Shown: in pieces, positions 9,786 to 18,279 of the stretch | Layout of the letters: each line of letters begins with the position of its first letter | Position numbering within the stretch: the first letter of the stretch is position 1 | DNA from: Billgrantia gudaonensis | GTDB taxonomy: Bacteria; Pseudomonadota; Gammaproteobacteria; Pseudomonadales; Halomonadaceae | NCBI RefSeq assembly: GCF_900100195.1 | Contig: NZ_FNES01000002.1 | Coordinates: 124,001 to 188,000, forward strand | Direction of reading: 5' to 3' | Length of the DNA: 64,000 bases | The notes under the pieces: generated by a model | What the model saw: the letters and a program-made list of their open reading frames with translations, nothing else | Database searches by the model: none | What the model was told of the DNA's origin: nothing | Position numbers and translations under genes: made by a program

Positions 9786-10517
9786 GTGGCATCGAAAGCC
9801 CCGCGCATCCACGTCGCCGCCGATTATCGCATCGGCGGCGACGTCGTTCTGCCGGAAGGCCCTGCCCGTCATGTGGCGCGGGTGCTGCGCCTGGGGCCGG
9901 GCGCACCGCTGACCCTGTTCGATGGCGCGGGCCGCGAGGCGCGTGGCGTGCTCGTCGAAGCCGGCCGCAAGCAGGTGGTGGCGCGCATCGAGACCGTCGA
10001 AGCGGGCCGTGGCGAATCGCCGCTGGCCGTTCATCTGGGCCAGGCGATCGCCAAGGGCGATCGCATGGACTACGCCATACAAAAGGCCGTGGAGTTGGGG
10101 GTGGCCGCCATCACGCCACTGTATACCGAGCATGGCGACGTGCGTCTCAAGGGTGACCGCGCCGCCAGAAAGCTCACCCACTGGCAGGCGGTGGCGGGCA
10201 GTGCCTGCGAGCAGTGCGGCCGTGCCGTGGTACCCCGCGTTCACCCGCCCGTCGAACTCGCCGAGTGGCTGGCTGGCCGCCACGAAGCGCTGCGTCTGGT
10301 GCTGCATCCCGGCGGCGGAGGAGCGCTCGAACGCAGCGAGATTCCCGCCGCCGTCGCCCTGCTGATCGGCCCCGAAGGAGGCCTGGCCGAAAGCGAGGTC
10401 GAGGCCGCCCAAGGCGAGGGTTTCGTGCCGCTGGGCCTGGGGCCGCGCATCCTGCGCACCGAAACGGCCCCCGTGGTGGCATTGTCCCTGTTGCAGCACC
10501 GTTTCGGCGACCTTTGA
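9786..10517 (+). CDS. rsmE: 16S rRNA (uracil-1498-N3) methyltransferase RsmE
   Basis: SPOUT-class methyltransferase modifying U1498 of 16S rRNA. It has an N-terminal PUA-like domain (ARHVARVLRLGPG) and the C-terminal knot motifs LIGPEGGLAESEVEAA and LGPRILRTETAPVVAL that bind S-adenosylmethionine. The GTG at 9786 gives a 243-residue protein beginning just before APRIHV, the usual family N-terminus. An in-frame ATG at 9747 overlapping secB would add 13 residues and cannot be excluded; neither start has a strong Shine-Dalgarno sequence. Confidence 0.9.
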   Translation: MASKAPRIHVAADYRIGGDVVLPEGPARHVARVLRLGPGAPLTLFDGAGREARGVLVEAGRKQVVARIETVEAGRGESPLAVHLGQAIAKGDRMDYAIQKAVELGVAAITPLYTEHGDVRLKGDRAARKLTHWQAVAGSACEQCGRAVVPRVHPPVELAEWLAGRHEALRLVLHPGGGGALERSEIPAAVALLIGPEGGLAESEVEAAQGEGFVPLGLGPRILRTETAPVVALSLLQHRFGDL

Positions 10518-10556
10518 ACGTCACCGCCCCTTCTCTCTGCCGATGGAGCCGCTGCC

Positions 10557-11267
10557 ATGCCCGATTCACGAGATCCGCGATCTTCCCGCGCGACGACTTC
10601 CGGTGCCCGTCGCGCTCGCACGCCGAAGGCCCGGGTCGGCGAGGTCGCCTACCTCGAGGTGGTCACGGTCAACGACACCGGCGCCTTCCTCGACTGGGGC
10701 CATCCCCGCGACCTGCTGCTGCCCTTCGGCGAGCAGCACTTTCGCCCCACCCCGGGCAAGCGGGTGCTGGTGCGCATCTACGAGGACCAGCAGGGGCGGC
10801 CGGTGGCCTCGCAAAAGCTCGACCGCTTCGTGCAGGATGCGGCAGTGGGTCTGGCGCCGGGCGACGAGGTCGAACTGGTGATCGCCGATCACACCGACCT
10901 GGGGGTCAAGGCGGTGGTCGATCACCGCTTCTGGGGACTGCTCTATCGCGACGATGTGACCCGGCCGGTGCGTCGTGGTCAGCGTCTCGCCGGCTTCGTC
11001 AAACGTGTGCGCGACGATGGGCGGCTGGATCTCTCGTTGCTGCCGCCCGGAGAAGCGCGCCTCGATGCGGTGGGCGAGCGGGTACTCGAGGCGCTACGCA
11101 AAAGCGGTGGGTACTTGCCTCTGGCGGACAAGAGTCCAGCGCACGAGATAAAAGCGCGCCTGGGAGTGAGCAAGAGTGCCTTCAAGCAGGCCATTGGGCG
11201 GCTCTACAAACAGCAGCGCATCACCATCGAAGCGAGCGGCATTCGCCTGGTGCCCGGCAGGGAGTAG
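10557..11267 (+). CDS. S1-domain RNA-binding protein, CvfB/YitL-like
   Basis: 236-residue protein with consecutive S1-like beta barrels (about 24-90 and 95-155: VGEVAYLEV, GAFLDWG, LLLPFGEQ, then GDEVELVI, RGQRLAGFVKRV) followed by a winged-helix-like C-terminal domain ending KQAIGRLYKQQRITIEASGIRLV. This architecture is that of the CvfB family, whose founding members affect virulence gene expression in staphylococci. The first 22 residues are basic and likely disordered. It lies 39 bases after rsmE on the same strand. RNA binding is inferred from the S1 folds; no specific target can be named. Confidence 0.82.
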   Translation: MPDSRDPRSSRATTSGARRARTPKARVGEVAYLEVVTVNDTGAFLDWGHPRDLLLPFGEQHFRPTPGKRVLVRIYEDQQGRPVASQKLDRFVQDAAVGLAPGDEVELVIADHTDLGVKAVVDHRFWGLLYRDDVTRPVRRGQRLAGFVKRVRDDGRLDLSLLPPGEARLDAVGERVLEALRKSGGYLPLADKSPAHEIKARLGVSKSAFKQAIGRLYKQQRITIEASGIRLVPGRE

Positions 11268-11463
11268 CGTGGGCAATCGCGGCTAGCCTGCGCGAGGGGC
11301 GCCGGGGGCAGGCGCAGCGGAGGTCCGATGCCAGGGATGGCGTCGGTAGCGCCCAGGGAGGGGTTTACAGCGCCTCCGCGCAGGCCTGTCACCCGGAGTC
11401 AGCCCCGATATCTGTGCACCGTATAGGCTAGCGGCGATAGTCCCGAAAGGTGCCCTGGCTGCC

Positions 11464-11492
11464 TTGGTGTCGCCAGGGGGCTCGGGCATACT
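11464..11492 (+). promoter_or_regulatory. Putative sigma-70 promoter for gshB
   Basis: TTGGTG at 11464-11469 and CATACT at 11487-11492 are separated by 17 bases, 34 bases before the gshB ATG. The rest of the 258-base interval after the CvfB-like gene holds nothing recognisable. Confidence 0.4.
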
Positions 11493-11525
11493 GCGTCTGA
11501 CCACTGATTCGACCGGATACCGATC

Positions 11526-12497
11526 ATGAGCGAACGCGCCCTCCACGTCGGGGTGGTGATGGATCCCATCGCCGACCTCGCCTACAAGAAGGACACCACC
11601 CTGGCCATGCTGTGGGCGGCCCAGGCGCGCGGCTGGACGCTGCACTACCTGGAGCCGGAAGACCTCTTTCTGCGCGATGGCCGTGCCTTCGGCCGGCGAC
11701 GTGAGCTCGAGGCGTTTCGCGACCCGGCGCGCTGGTACGCCTTGGGCGAGCCGGAGACGCGTCCGCTGGCCGAGCTCGACGTCATCCTGATGCGCCAGGA
11801 TCCGCCGGTGGACGATCACTTTCTCAACGCCGTGCACCTGCTGGGCTTCGCCGAGCGTGAGGGGGTGCTGGTGGTCAACCCCACCCGGGCGCTGCTCGAG
11901 TGCAACGAGAAGCTGTTCGCCCAGCAGTTCCCGCACTGCTGCACGCCGACGGTGGTCACCTGCCGCGAGTCGGTATTGCGCGCCTTCCATGCCGAGCATG
12001 GCGACGTCATCCTCAAGCCGCTGGACGGCATGGGAGGCAGCGGGATCTTCCACGTCCAGCCCGAGGGTCGCAATCTCGGTGCCATCATCGAGCTGCTGAC
12101 CGAGCGCGGCCGACGCCAGATCATGGCTCAGCGCTACATCCCCGAGATCCGCGACGGCGATACGCGCATTCTGCTGGTGGACGGCGAGCCGGTGCCCTTC
12201 GGGCTCGCACGGGTGCCCATGGCCGGCGAGACGCGCGGCAACCTGGCGGCCGGTGGCCAGGGCATGAGCCGTGAGCTCACCGACCGCGACCGCTGGCTGA
12301 TCGCTCAGGTGCAGCCGATGATCCGCGACAAGGGGCTACTGTTCGTGGGCCTCGACGTCATCGGCGACTACATTACCGAAATCAACGTGACCAGCCCCAC
12401 CTGCGTGCGCGAGATCGACGACCAGCGGGGTACCGACATCGCCGGCCTGCTGATGGAGGCCATCGTGCGTAGGCTGGCCACGCGGCGCAGCGTCTAG
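11526..12497 (+). CDS. gshB: Glutathione synthetase
   Basis: ATP-grasp ligase joining gamma-glutamylcysteine and glycine. The 323-residue product is full length: N-terminal VGVVMDPIADLAYKKDTT, RQDPPVDDHFLNAVHLL, the ATP-grasp core with ILKPLDGMGGSGIF, and EINVTSPTCVREID near the end, which contributes Mg and substrate binding. It is the first gene of a block with a TonB-like protein, algH and ruvX, the same order as in Pseudomonas. Confidence 0.97.
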   Translation: MSERALHVGVVMDPIADLAYKKDTTLAMLWAAQARGWTLHYLEPEDLFLRDGRAFGRRRELEAFRDPARWYALGEPETRPLAELDVILMRQDPPVDDHFLNAVHLLGFAEREGVLVVNPTRALLECNEKLFAQQFPHCCTPTVVTCRESVLRAFHAEHGDVILKPLDGMGGSGIFHVQPEGRNLGAIIELLTERGRRQIMAQRYIPEIRDGDTRILLVDGEPVPFGLARVPMAGETRGNLAAGGQGMSRELTDRDRWLIAQVQPMIRDKGLLFVGLDVIGDYITEINVTSPTCVREIDDQRGTDIAGLLMEAIVRRLATRRSV

Positions 12498-12509
12498 GCG
12501 GCGCTCGAC

Positions 12510-13421
12510 ATGCCGGCGGCACTCAGCGACCCCATCCACTACGCGCCGGTCACGCGGCCCTACCGGCGCTGGCTGGCATTGTCGATCGCCGTGCTGCTGC
12601 ACCTGGCGTTGCTGGGTAGCGTGGCGGGCCTGCCCTTCGGCGCTTCATCGCCGCCCGCCACCAGCCTGGACGTGGTGCTGGTGACACGGGCTTCGTCGGC
12701 GCCGGTGGAAGCAGCCGCCATTGCCGAGCAGAATCAACGTGCCGCCGGCCAGCCGGATACCTCGGATCCCGCTGAAGCGCGGGCGCTGACCCAGACCCGG
12801 CAACCCCGCCGCGAGGCCGCGCTTCCGCCCACCCAGCCAACCGCGTCGCGCCAGCGCGCCCGGGAGGCGCTCGCTACCCTCGATGCCAGCGACCCCGCCG
12901 TTTTTCCCACGACGTCGGAGCGTGCCGCCGAAGCGCACCAGGATGCGCCAGGGGCAGTTAGCCCTTCGCCCACTGCGGCCAGCGCCGATTCCGCGGTAGG
13001 GCGCGACTCGATGGCCGAGGCTGCAAGCAGCCGGCGTGAGCAGGGGCGCTCGCTCGAGGTGGCGGGTTTCAGCGGAGAGAGCTCCCGCCAAGCGGCCCAG
13101 CAAGCCGCCGAGGCGCGCTACATCGACGACTGGACTCGACGAATCGAGGCCTACGGCAACCGCGTTCACCCGGCGCCGCCCGAGCTGCATGGCCAGCTGC
13201 GCATTCGCGTAGTGATCGGTCGTGATGGCGAGCTACGCCAGACAGAGGTGGTACAATCCTCGGGACATGCCGAACTCGACCGGGCAGCGCTGGAGACCGT
13301 GCACGGCGCTGGCCCCTATCGCCCCTTCGACGGCGACATGGGCGCGCTGGACAGTCTTTCCATCACCCGCGTCTGGCGGTTCGGCCAAGGCAATCACTAC
13401 GGCGTGCGGCAGGGCCCCTGA
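12510..13421 (+). CDS. TonB family energy transducer-like protein
   Basis: 303-residue inner-membrane protein. A single membrane helix (about 24-42, LALSIAVLLHLALLGSVA) follows a short cytoplasmic N-terminus; a long Ala/Gln/Arg/Ser-rich periplasmic linker (about 60-200) replaces the classical Pro-Lys spacer; the C-terminal TonB domain (about 208-295) contains IRVVIGRDGELRQTEVVQSSG and DRAALETV. In pseudomonads a tonB paralogue also sits between gshB and algH and affects motility-related functions. Which outer-membrane partner it energises cannot be inferred. Confidence 0.87.
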   Translation: MPAALSDPIHYAPVTRPYRRWLALSIAVLLHLALLGSVAGLPFGASSPPATSLDVVLVTRASSAPVEAAAIAEQNQRAAGQPDTSDPAEARALTQTRQPRREAALPPTQPTASRQRAREALATLDASDPAVFPTTSERAAEAHQDAPGAVSPSPTAASADSAVGRDSMAEAASSRREQGRSLEVAGFSGESSRQAAQQAAEARYIDDWTRRIEAYGNRVHPAPPELHGQLRIRVVIGRDGELRQTEVVQSSGHAELDRAALETVHGAGPYRPFDGDMGALDSLSITRVWRFGQGNHYGVRQGP

Positions 13422-13440
13422 CCCGCCGCCCGGGAGTCCC

Positions 13441-13998
13441 ATGCAAAGCTTGAAAGACCACTTCCTGCTGGCGATGCCGCATCTCGAAGATCCCAACTTC
13501 GCCGGCACCCTCAGCTACCTTTGCGATCACGACGAGAACGGCACCATGGGCGTGATCGTCAACCGCCCGTTGGACATCACGCTGGATGCCCTGTTCGAGC
13601 AGCTCGAACTGGGGGGAGAGGAGAGCCCGCACCGCAATGCGCCGGTCTACTATGGCGGGCCGACTCACAAGGATCGTGGCTTCATCCTGCATCGCGGCGA
13701 CAGCGATGCCTGGGATTCCAGCATCCAGGTCTCCGAGGAGATCGCCCTCACCACCTCCATGGACATGCTCCAGGCGCTGGCCCAGGGGCGCGGTCCCGAG
13801 CAGTTCCTGATCTGTCTGGGTTGTGCCGGCTGGGAAGCCGGACAGCTCGAGCACGAACTCAAGGAAAACGCCTGGCTCACCGTGGAGGGGCGTCCCGAGA
13901 TCCTCTTCGAGGTGCCGGCCGAGCAGCGTCTCTCCGCCGCTGCTGGCATCCTCGGCGTCGACCTGAGCCTGATGACCCGCGAGGCCGGGCACAGCTGA
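13441..13998 (+). CDS. algH: YqgE/AlgH family protein (UPF0301)
   Basis: 185-residue cytoplasmic protein beginning MQSLKDHFLLAMPHL, with the family signatures DENGTMGVIVNRPL, YYGGPTHKDRGFILH and CLGCAGWEAGQLE. AlgH influences alginate expression in Pseudomonas, but the molecular activity is unsettled. The stop codon overlaps the ruvX start (TGATG), so the two are probably co-translated. The upstream in-frame extension overlaps the TonB-like gene and is rejected. Confidence 0.93.
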   Translation: MQSLKDHFLLAMPHLEDPNFAGTLSYLCDHDENGTMGVIVNRPLDITLDALFEQLELGGEESPHRNAPVYYGGPTHKDRGFILHRGDSDAWDSSIQVSEEIALTTSMDMLQALAQGRGPEQFLICLGCAGWEAGQLEHELKENAWLTVEGRPEILFEVPAEQRLSAAAGILGVDLSLMTREAGHS

Positions 13999-14441
13999 TG
14001 CGCGAAGCCGGACAGCGTCTGGTGCTGGCGTTCGACTTCGGCACGCGGCGCATCGGCGTGGCGGTGGGCAACGAGCTGGTGGGCCGCGCCCGCGAGCTCG
14101 AGCCGCTGCCGGCCCGCGACGGCATTCCCGACTGGAATCTCGTCGCGCGGCTGGTGGAAGAGTGGCAGCCGGCGCTGTTCGTGGTGGGGTTGCCGCTGCA
14201 CGCCGATGGCAGCGAATCGGAGATGAGCCGGCGCGCGCGCAAGTTCGGCAAGCGGCTGTTCGGCCGCTACGGCGTTCCCTGCGAGTGGGTCGACGAGCAC
14301 GGCTCGACCCGCGAGGCCAAGTCGATCGCCCGCGAGGCAGGGCACCGCGGCAACTACCGCGACCAGGGGGTCGACGGCATCGCCGCGGTGCTGATCCTGG
14401 AAAGCTGGTTCGCCCGCGGCGAGGGGATGCCGTCGCGTTGA
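13998..14441 (+). CDS. ruvX: RuvX/YqgF family nuclease
   Basis: 147-residue RNase H-fold protein, putative Holliday junction resolvase also tied to 16S rRNA 5'-end processing in E. coli. Conserved acidic motifs are in place: AFDFGTRRIGVAVG near residue 12, VVGLPLHADGSESEMS near 63, WVDEHGSTREA near 100 and GVDGIAAVLILESW near 126. It overlaps algH by one base. It is the last housekeeping gene before the sigma-54 locus. Confidence 0.94.
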   Translation: MREAGQRLVLAFDFGTRRIGVAVGNELVGRARELEPLPARDGIPDWNLVARLVEEWQPALFVVGLPLHADGSESEMSRRARKFGKRLFGRYGVPCEWVDEHGSTREAKSIAREAGHRGNYRDQGVDGIAAVLILESWFARGEGMPSR

Positions 14442-14466
14442 CCGGTCTGCCGTTTCCGGCCTTGTG

Positions 14467-16287
14467 ATGATGCCGAACACGGGCTCTAATGCGGCCATGG
14501 CCCAGGCATCGACACTCGACAATCGTCGCTTCCTCGTGGGGGCTGCCATCGGCACCGGCATGACGGCCAAGGCGGCCGCCCACGGAGGGGCGGACTTCCT
14601 GCTGGCGCTCAACGCCGGTCGGCTGCGGGTGCAGGGCGGACCGTCGATCGCCTGCATGTTGCCGCTGGCCGACAACAATCGCGCCGTGATGAGCTTTTCA
14701 CGTGCCGAGATTTTGACGCGGGTGGCGCTGCCGGTGTATTTCGGCGCCTGCGTCTTCGACCCCGATGGCGATCTGGAGACGCTCGTCCAGCAGGTCAGCG
14801 ACGCGGGTTTCCAAGGCATTTGCAATTTCCCCACCGTGGTTCACTTCGACGGCGCGTTGCGCGCTCGTCTCGAGGCCAATGGCGTCGGCCTGGCGCGTGA
14901 GGTGCGCCTGTTGCAGCTGGCTCGGAAGGCCGGCCTGCGGACGTGCGGCTACGTGCGCGAACTGGCGGAAGCGGCGATGATGGCGGATGCCGGCGTCGAT
15001 ATGCTGTGCATCAACTACGGCTGGAACGCCGGCGGTGCCAGCGGCGTACCCAGTCGCTATAGCCTGGACGAAGCGGCGGAGCATGCTCGCGTCATATGCG
15101 AGGCGGTGCGCGCCCGGCATCCGCGGTTGCTGTGTACCGTCGAGGGCGGCCCCATCACCAACCCCGACGAAGCCAAGAAGGTTGCCGAGATCTCCGGGGC
15201 CAATGGCTACATCGGCGGGTCGACCATCGACCGCATTCCATTGGAAGCCGCGGTAGCCGAGACGACTTCCGCCTACAAGGCGGTAGCTCAGTTGCAGAAC
15301 CGTCTGCACAACCTCAAGAGCGAATGGCTGGGGGATGGCCACGAGTTCGGCCTGATCGGCCGCTCCGCCGTCATTACTGACGTCGTGCAGATGATCCGCA
15401 AGGTGGCCAATAGCGACATCTCGGTGTTGGTGACCGGCGAGAACGGCACCGGCAAGGAGTTGGTCGCGCGTGCCATCCATCTCAGCAGCCCTCGCCGTCA
15501 TCAGCGCATGGTGGCCGTCAACTGCGCGGCGATTCCTCGCGAGCTGCTCGAGAGCGAACTCTTCGGTCACGAGGCCGGCGCCTTCACCGGCGCCCTCAAG
15601 GCCCGCATAGGGCGCTTCGAACAGGCCCATGGCACCTCTCTTATGCTCGATGAGATCGGCGACCTGGAACTCTCCCTGCAGGCCAAGCTGCTGCGGGTAC
15701 TCGAGGATGGCTCCTTCGAGCGCCTGGGCAGCAACAGCCCACGGCATACCGATGCGCGTCTGATCTGTGCCACCAATCGGTCACTGCGCGACATGGTCGC
15801 CGATGGCCGCTTCCGCGAGGACTTGCTCTACCGCCTGAATACGGTGGAGATACGATTGCCGCCCCTGCGCGAACGCATCGAGGACATTCCCTTGCTGGTG
15901 CGTCATCTGCTGCCGCGGATCGCCAAGGAGGTAAATCCACACGTGCGCGAGATGGATGCCTCTGCCTATCGCGTGCTCATGCAGCACCCGTGGCCCGGCA
16001 ACGTTCGCGAGTTGCGCAACGTGCTGGAGCGCGCCGTGGTGATGTGCGAGCGAGACGTAGTCACCGTGAACGACCTGCCGCTGCTGGACACCTGCATGCC
16101 CGCGCGTAATGTGCGCGGTGCCGATGCGGAGTCTGGCTCGGATAGTGCGGCGTTGCCCGAAAACGAGCGAGAATGGATTCTCGATGCGCTGCGGCGCAAC
16201 CGTTTCCGCCGCCAGGCCACGGCGGCGGAACTGGGGCTGGCGCGCAAGACCCTTTATAACAAGATGCGACGCTACGGGCTTCTCTAA
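14467..16287 (+). CDS. Sigma-54 activator with a PEP-hydrolase-type TIM-barrel sensor domain
   Basis: About 606 residues in three parts. Residues 1-270 are a TIM barrel of the phosphoenolpyruvate-hydrolase-like family (IGTGMTAKAAAHGGAD, CNFPTVVHFDG, VEGGPITNPDEAKKV), collinear with the enzyme-like gene at 18276. A helical linker (about 270-292) leads to a AAA+ domain with Walker A GENGTGKE (about 325), the sigma-54-contacting GAFTGA loop (about 372) and Walker B LMLDEIGDL (about 393). A Fis-type helix-turn-helix ends the protein (AAELGLARKTLYNKMRRYG). It should bind upstream of a -24/-12 promoter and respond to a ligand in the barrel. Start is GTG 14464, ATG 14467 or 14470; none has a clear ribosome binding site. 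Confidence 0.92.
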   Translation: MMPNTGSNAAMAQASTLDNRRFLVGAAIGTGMTAKAAAHGGADFLLALNAGRLRVQGGPSIACMLPLADNNRAVMSFSRAEILTRVALPVYFGACVFDPDGDLETLVQQVSDAGFQGICNFPTVVHFDGALRARLEANGVGLAREVRLLQLARKAGLRTCGYVRELAEAAMMADAGVDMLCINYGWNAGGASGVPSRYSLDEAAEHARVICEAVRARHPRLLCTVEGGPITNPDEAKKVAEISGANGYIGGSTIDRIPLEAAVAETTSAYKAVAQLQNRLHNLKSEWLGDGHEFGLIGRSAVITDVVQMIRKVANSDISVLVTGENGTGKELVARAIHLSSPRRHQRMVAVNCAAIPRELLESELFGHEAGAFTGALKARIGRFEQAHGTSLMLDEIGDLELSLQAKLLRVLEDGSFERLGSNSPRHTDARLICATNRSLRDMVADGRFREDLLYRLNTVEIRLPPLRERIEDIPLLVRHLLPRIAKEVNPHVREMDASAYRVLMQHPWPGNVRELRNVLERAVVMCERDVVTVNDLPLLDTCMPARNVRGADAESGSDSAALPENEREWILDALRRNRFRRQATAAELGLARKTLYNKMRRYGLL

Positions 16288-16967
16288 CCCTGCCGCTCCA
16301 GCATGCCGGGATGGCGTATCACCGCCTCGACCCAGGGATGGAGTGACGCCGTCAGGGCTTTCACTTCGTCATGTTCGTAGAGCCAGGGGGAATACCCGGC
16401 CTCCCGAACTCTCTCCATCAGGGCCAACAGCCCAGCCCTGGCCTTGTCCGGCTGCGTTTCGGCGGCCTCCGGTGGGACTGCCATGAGAAGTTGCGATGGC
16501 CCCGCTGCCAGTGCCGGAGACAGCTGCTCCTCTCTGGCGATTGTCGCCATGGTGTGAAAGCCGTGCTGGCGTGCGCGCGCCAGGAAGGCCATCTCCTCGT
16601 CGTAACCGAGCCCAGAATGCGCCAGTGACTCCCCTAGCGTTCCGCCGAGCAGTGCGGTGGAGGGCCAGTTGGCCACCCGCCGGCAGCCTCGCTGGGACAG
16701 CATCTCGAGCAGGTCGTCCGCCAGGCGAAAGGGGTCGATGGCCAGCACACCGGCAAAGCCCCGCTCGGGAAAAGCGATGTCGCCGTGTAACGCTTCCAGC
16801 AGTTCGCCATTGGCATCGCCGATGGGCAGGCTGCAGGCGAGATCGGACAAGGGCGCGGGAAGCCGAGCGGTCACGGGACTCAGCAGGCGGGGAGCGTCTG
16901 CGTCGTTCGGCACCGCTTCGAGGCTGGCCACCAGGTAGCCAGGCTCGGCTCGAGAGGAAGGGGGCAT
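16284..16967 (-). CDS. Shortened, divergent PEP-hydrolase-family TIM-barrel protein
   Basis: 227 residues, ATG preceded by GAGG at 5-base spacing. The middle aligns by eye with both neighbouring barrels: [14 protein letters not shown] with [13 protein letters not shown], then [27 protein letters not shown] with the DP-x-LxxLV...GFxGxxNFP segment, and [17 protein letters not shown] with the following helix. The first strands of the barrel (GTGxSAK...YNSGR) are missing, and the conserved Asp of the F-DG-x-R segment is Gly (LLGGTLGES). It is probably non-catalytic, perhaps a ligand-binding or modulator protein; this is inference. Convergent with the activator gene (4-base overlap) and divergent from the operon it flanks. 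Confidence 0.72.
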   Translation of the reverse strand: MPPSSRAEPGYLVASLEAVPNDADAPRLLSPVTARLPAPLSDLACSLPIGDANGELLEALHGDIAFPERGFAGVLAIDPFRLADDLLEMLSQRGCRRVANWPSTALLGGTLGESLAHSGLGYDEEMAFLARARQHGFHTMATIAREEQLSPALAAGPSQLLMAVPPEAAETQPDKARAGLLALMERVREAGYSPWLYEHDEVKALTASLHPWVEAVIRHPGMLERQG

Positions 16968-16997
16968 GGCGACCTCGATGAGTCATTGTGAGCAATC

Positions 16998-17026
16998 TTG
17001 GGTAGCGGGTTCCCAATATTACCCAG
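16998..17026. promoter_or_regulatory. Candidate upstream activator site (inverted repeat)
   Basis: TTGGGTA at 16998-17004 and TACCCAG at 17020-17026 form an inverted repeat (six paired bases per arm, 15-base spacer). The centre is about 73 bases upstream of the -24/-12 promoter, a normal distance for a sigma-54 enhancer-binding protein dimer site. A weaker GGGT...ACCC repeat follows at 17042-17054. Confidence 0.5.
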
Positions 17027-17076
17027 GCTTCCGGTCGTCCTGGGTCCTTAACCCGCCGTTTGGCGTGATTTCTTAC

Positions 17077-17093
17077 TTGGCACGTTTACTGCA
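17077..17093 (+). promoter_or_regulatory. Sigma-54 (RpoN) -24/-12 promoter
   Basis: TTGGCACG-TTTA-CTGCA matches the consensus YTGGCACG-N4-TTGCW with a single mismatch (C for the first T of the -12 element), and the GG to GC spacing is correct (GG at 17079-17080, GC at 17091-17092). Transcription would begin near 17104, giving a leader of about 50 bases to the ATG at 17155. It faces the Tm-1-like/ABC operon, and an adjacent gene encodes a sigma-54 activator. Confidence 0.85.
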
Positions 17094-17154
17094 ACGCTAT
17101 GCCAGAACAATGAGACCGCTGCGTACGACGGGGCGGCCGAACGGGAGACACGCC

Positions 17155-18279
17155 ATGGGCTTCAAAGCTTACATCATTGGCACCTGCGACACGAAAGCCG
17201 CCGAACTGCGCTATGTGAGAAGTCTGCTACAGGCGGCGGGCCTGGATACCGTCGTCGTCGACGTCAGTACGCGAGGCGAGGACAACGACACTGCCGACAT
17301 TCGCGCCGTCGATGTGGCCGCCAGTCATCCCGATGGTCCCGAAGAGGTCTTCGTAAACGTTCGCGGACGAGCAGTGTCGGCCATGGCCGAGGCGTTGCGT
17401 CGACTGCTGGCGAGTCGCGACGACCTGGGGGGCGTCATCGGGTTGGGAGGCTCGGGAGGCACGGCCCTGATCACTCCGGCAATGCGCGACCTGGACATCG
17501 GTGTGCCCAAGGTCATGGTTTCGACGGTCGCCTCCGGCAATGTCGCGCCTTATGTCGGGCCCAGCGACATTGCCATGATCTACTCGGTCACCGACGTGGC
17601 TGGCATCAACCGGATCTCGCGGCGGGTTCTCGGCAACGCTGCCAACGCTCTGGCCGGCATGCTCCAGGGGCGCATACCCGAGGTGGATGACGGCAAGCCC
17701 GCTATCGGGCTGAGCATGTTCGGTGTGACCACCGACTGCGTCGGCCAGGTATCCCGGACCCTGGAAGACGACTACGACTGCCTTGTCTTCCACGCTACCG
17801 GGACCGGTGGGCAGTCGATGGAAAAACTCGCGGAAAGCGGCATGGTCGCCGGCTTGCTGGATATCACCACCACTGAAATCTGCGACCTATTCATGGGCGG
17901 CGTATTCAGCGCCGGTGAAGGGCGTCTGGACGTCGTAGCGCGTACCGGGGTGCCCTATGTGGGCTCCTGCGGAGCACTGGACATGGTCAACTTCGGCGGC
18001 CGGGAGAGCGTGCCCGAGTGCTACCGCGAGCGCCTGTTCCACGAGCACAACCCCCAAGTCACGCTGATGCGCACTACTGCGGAGGAGAACGCGCGCATGG
18101 GCCGTTGGATCGGCGAGAAGCTCAATCGCTGCGCCGGTCCGGTGCGCTTTCTGATGCCGGAAGGCGGCGTGTCGCTGCTCGATGCGCCTGACCAGCCGTT
18201 CCATGACCCCGAGTTTGCCACCGCCCTGGTCGAGCACTTTCGGGATGTCATGGCAAATGACCCGAGGAGGCCCAATTGA
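17155..18279 (+). CDS. Tm-1-like ATP-binding domain protein (UPF0261)
   Basis: 374-residue protein of the UPF0261 family, named from the N-terminal half of the plant Tm-1 virus-resistance protein. Typical motifs: [16 protein letters not shown] at the start, [18 protein letters not shown] near residue 95, [19 protein letters not shown] near 121, [18 protein letters not shown] near 210. ATP binding is known for Tm-1; the bacterial reaction is unknown to me. The ATG at 17155 follows GGGAG; the frame is open upstream past the promoter. In Tm-1 this domain is fused to a barrel like the next gene product, which overlaps here by four bases, so the two probably act together. Confidence 0.9.
   Translation: MGFKAYIIGTCDTKAAELRYVRSLLQAAGLDTVVVDVSTRGEDNDTADIRAVDVAASHPDGPEEVFVNVRGRAVSAMAEALRRLLASRDDLGGVIGLGGSGGTALITPAMRDLDIGVPKVMVSTVASGNVAPYVGPSDIAMIYSVTDVAGINRISRRVLGNAANALAGMLQGRIPEVDDGKPAIGLSMFGVTTDCVGQVSRTLEDDYDCLVFHATGTGGQSMEKLAESGMVAGLLDITTTEICDLFMGGVFSAGEGRLDVVARTGVPYVGSCGALDMVNFGGRESVPECYRERLFHEHNPQVTLMRTTAEENARMGRWIGEKLNRCAGPVRFLMPEGGVSLLDAPDQPFHDPEFATALVEHFRDVMANDPRRPN

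Noticed and set aside
17110..17154. Earlier in-frame ATG (17110) for the Tm-1-like protein
   Set aside because: It lies only about six bases after the predicted sigma-54 start point and has no ribosome binding site; ATG 17155 has GGGAG and gives the family N-terminus.
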